Assembly (NCBI GenBank): GCA_905480215.1
Contig: CAJQPL010000018.1
Coordinates: 1 to 45,859 of the forward strand
DNA length: 45,859 nt
DNA from: an uncultured Woeseiaceae bacterium
GTDB lineage: Bacteria; Pseudomonadota; Gammaproteobacteria; Steroidobacterales; Woeseiaceae
Direction of reading: 5' to 3'
The notes under the pieces are model-generated. The model was not told where the DNA came from and made no database searches. It saw nothing but the letters and a program-made list of their open reading frames with translations. Of the stretch, positions 42,943-45,859 are shown piece by piece (within the stretch, counting starts at the first letter, position 1; the number at the start of each line of letters is the position of its first letter). The position numbers and the translations under genes are program-made.

Positions 42943-43913
42943 TTAGCGGACCCTGCTTCCCAGGGCCGTCTGCAATGTGGAGACCGGGTCATCGGCGGTC
43001 GACATTGGCATCAGGTGCACACCGTAGCGATGGCAGAACTGCTCCAATTCATGGGATCGATTCGCAAATTCGTTCTCGTAGTCTCGCCGTGCTGCACTCG
43101 CGAATGTATCGATGGCGATCTCGTCCGTCGGCGACACAATTCGGTATCGGCCCGGCGGCGGTAGATGGCGTTCCAGTGGGTCGCTCATGAATAGCGCCAG
43201 CACTTCGCAGTGCCGCGCGACACTTGAAAGGTAAGACTGCGCCGCCCGTGAAAAACCGATGAAATCACTGATAACAACCACCAGGCTACCCGGTCGGGCA
43301 ACGCGTCGTAACGACGACATCGCATGTGCTAACGGATCAGCGGCCGGCTCCGACGTTTTCGCGTCTTTTTCATCTGGGTTTTTCCGCCCGATGCTTTTCC
43401 AATCGGGATGCTCGGCGAGTTGGTGCACGAAGCGTAGCGCTGCCAAACGTCCCAGCCGTGGCTTGAGCTCGCGATGTGTTGTGTCACCGAAAATCAGCCC
43501 ACCGAGGCGATCACCGCGGTGGTGCGCTGCCCACGACAGCAATGCCGCGGCACGGCTCGCGTTGACCGATTTAAAACAGCCGCGAGTCGCAAAATGCATG
43601 TTAGATCGCAAGTCGACAACGACCAGCACAGGCCGTTCACGCTCCTCACGAAACAGTTTGGTAAACGCTGTTGTGCTGCGCGCGGTAACACGCCAGTCGA
43701 TGCTGCGCGGATCGTCGCCCGGTTGATAAGGTCGCGATTCGTCGAACTCCATACCGCGACCACGAAAGTGCGATACGTAAGCGCCCGTTTGCAATGAATT
43801 GACGCGCAGCACATTCAAAGCGATTGCGCGCGCTGGTCCATTAAGCCGAATCAGATCTGCCTGCGTTACGCTGACCGGTGACGCATCTGCGGCAATATGA
43901 TCGAGACGCCGCA

Positions 43914-43914
<1 letters not shown>
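42943..43914 (-). CDS. DUF58 protein
   Basis: This 323-residue protein has the DUF58 signature ESRPYQPGDDPRSIDWRVTAR (about 59-79; Asp-Asp...Asp-Trp). A degenerate VWA-like region follows (VLVVVDLRSNMHFA; LRRVARPGSLVVVISDF). It lacks membrane helices. DUF58 proteins accompany MoxR ATPases and are thought to be adaptors or chaperone targets. The start overlaps the moxR stop by one base. No reaction is known. Confidence 0.88.
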
Positions 43915-44882
<968 letters not shown>

Positions 44883-45007
44883 TAATTACTCCGGACGATA
44901 CGACGGCGTGCCATTTTAGAGAGGATGTTTCTGCGGGCCAACTGGTCGCAGCAAGTTTTCAGCACAATTTAGCCTTTCTTAAGTAGAATTGCCCCATTCG
45001 TCACCAG

Positions 45008-45607
45008 ATGAAAGTAAATCCATTGTTCGAGACCCGCAAAAAACGTCCGATCGCGCGCTTATCGCCCACCCTGGCGCTAATTTCGCTCGCTCTTCTGTGC
45101 GCCTGTGAGCAAGATCAATCCAACCTCATACCGATCGCAGCACCAGCAGCAATCTCTTCAAGCTGCAACGACAACAGCGCCCTGCAAACAATCTTGTATG
45201 GCGTCATTGAGACAACTATTTCGTGGTCGGGTTCCGACATGATTTGCGAAAATATGCGGCGGCCTGCCGGCCAGGGCATCCGCCTGCGCTTCGCAGGGGA
45301 GGTTTCGGGCGAGCAGCTCGCTTTGATTATCGCGCTGCCGGAATTACGTGCGGGCCAGGAAGGCGTCGAAACAGCGACAAATGTTACCGCCACTGTCGAG
45401 GGCAGCGGCCGCTTTTTTACGACGCCGGGCCTCGATTCATGTTGGACTGACGTTCGCTCACAGACACCATTGCAAGACGACAGCGGACGAGTCGAATTGC
45501 ACGGCGAACTATCATGCATCGCGGCACTGGGCGAGGTGAACGGCAACGCCAGCTTGTCGATTCCAAGCATGTCCTTTACTACGCTTGTTGAGTGGGGCGA
45601 GCAATGA
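45008..45607 (+). CDS. Lipoprotein of unknown function
   Basis: This 199-residue protein has a basic N-terminus, a hydrophobic segment and lipobox LLCAC (Cys33). The mature part is mainly beta (GIRLRFAGEVSGEQLALIIALPEL; VTATVEGSGRFFTTPG) with four cysteines: 53, the Cys of SDMICENM, the Cys of LDSCWTDV and the Cys of GELSCIAAL, possibly two disulfides. I do not recognise the family. A -10-like TAGAAT lies at 44984-44989. The stop overlaps the DUF192 gene (ATGA at 45604), so the two are coupled. Confidence 0.75.
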   Translation: MKVNPLFETRKKRPIARLSPTLALISLALLCACEQDQSNLIPIAAPAAISSSCNDNSALQTILYGVIETTISWSGSDMICENMRRPAGQGIRLRFAGEVSGEQLALIIALPELRAGQEGVETATNVTATVEGSGRFFTTPGLDSCWTDVRSQTPLQDDSGRVELHGELSCIAALGEVNGNASLSIPSMSFTTLVEWGEQ

Positions 45608-45859
45608 GCAGGCGAGCGTTAGGGATCTTGAGCGTGTTTTTGCTCGGCGCTTCCTGCGATTCGGCGCCCGACGCAACGCAATCGCAAATAGTCGGGCTCA
45701 GTCGATCTTTTGCGATGGACACCCTTAGCATAGAGACCAGCGATGGTACTCGGCATGACTTTGACATCTATCTCGCCCGCAACACCGAGCAGCAACGACA
45801 GGGACTGATGCATGTTCGCCACATGCCGGAAAATGTTGGCATGTTGTTCATCTATCCGG
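45604..45859 (+). CDS. DUF192 lipoprotein, N-terminal part (cut by right edge)
   Basis: The visible 85 residues hold a signal peptide with lipobox LLGAS-C (Cys18), then FAMDTLSIETSDGTRHDFDIYLARN and EQQRQGLMHVRHMPENVGMLFIYP. The QRxGLM...MPxxxGMLF pattern is the DUF192 signature. In this family the rest of the domain, with FWMKNTxxxLDMLF, would lie past base 45859. The ATG overlaps the preceding stop (ATGA). Function of DUF192 is not settled. Confidence 0.85.
   Translation, partial: MSRRALGILSVFLLGASCDSAPDATQSQIVGLSRSFAMDTLSIETSDGTRHDFDIYLARNTEQQRQGLMHVRHMPENVGMLFIYP

Overview
This is a densely packed bacterial chromosomal window. It looks like a gammaproteobacterium, most likely a marine or sediment lineage outside the enterics. 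The main support is conserved gammaproteobacterial gene order: a DUF3426 gene, dusB, fis, purH, purD at the left end, and rhlB divergent from trxA-rho. PlsB, TrhO, YrfG, YigB, SohB and CysQ relatives fit the same reading. The abundance of DUF885, DUF1501 and DUF1800 proteins and the MoxR/Bat operon recalls Woeseia-like or Steroidobacter-like groups, but that placement is inference. No rRNA, tRNA, IS element or CRISPR array was seen.

Layout. 1-6748 (+): end of a DUF3426 protein, dusB, fis, purH, purD, moeA, beta carbonic anhydrase. 6878-8651 (-): trxA-rho, converging on the carbonic anhydrase gene. 8928-10202 (+): rhlB, sharing its stop with yrfG (-, 10199-10873). 10913-11994 (+): cysQ, carrying an in-frame 15-bp tandem repeat at its 5' end, then a DUF465 gene. 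12000-24604 (-): plsB-trhO; an acidic repeat lipoprotein; a small alpha/beta hydrolase; two adjacent P-loop GTPases followed by an alkyltransferase-like gene; and a DUF1800-DUF1501-DUF885 block. 24964-26520 (-): a full-length phage-tail-sheath-like protein with no other tail gene anywhere in the window.

26605-28858 (+): a D-cysteine desulfhydrase/ACC deaminase-family enzyme, a gene-poor stretch, and an orphan methyltransferase. 28977-33589 (-): a LysM/YkuD L,D-transpeptidase, an M48 lipoprotein protease, lipA-sohB, and a small unknown gene closed by a clear intrinsic terminator. 33822-35288 (+): a coiled-coil OmpA-domain protein, which shares its stop with a lipase-like gene coupled to yigB (-). 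36974-37799 (+): gloA and a nucleotidyltransferase-like gene. 37941-44882 (-): moxR, DUF58, DUF4381, batA, a batB-batC fusion and batD as one tightly overlapped operon. 45008-45859 (+): two lipoprotein genes, the second (DUF192) cut by the window edge.

Most of the content is core housekeeping: purine synthesis, lipoylation, phospholipid synthesis, tRNA modification, transcription termination and envelope care. The points most worth a second look are the orphan contractile-sheath protein, the SLIDE-type repeat in cysQ, the 11-residue repeat lipoprotein, the paired GTPases, and a possible membrane tail in frame behind a single UGA at 37797.
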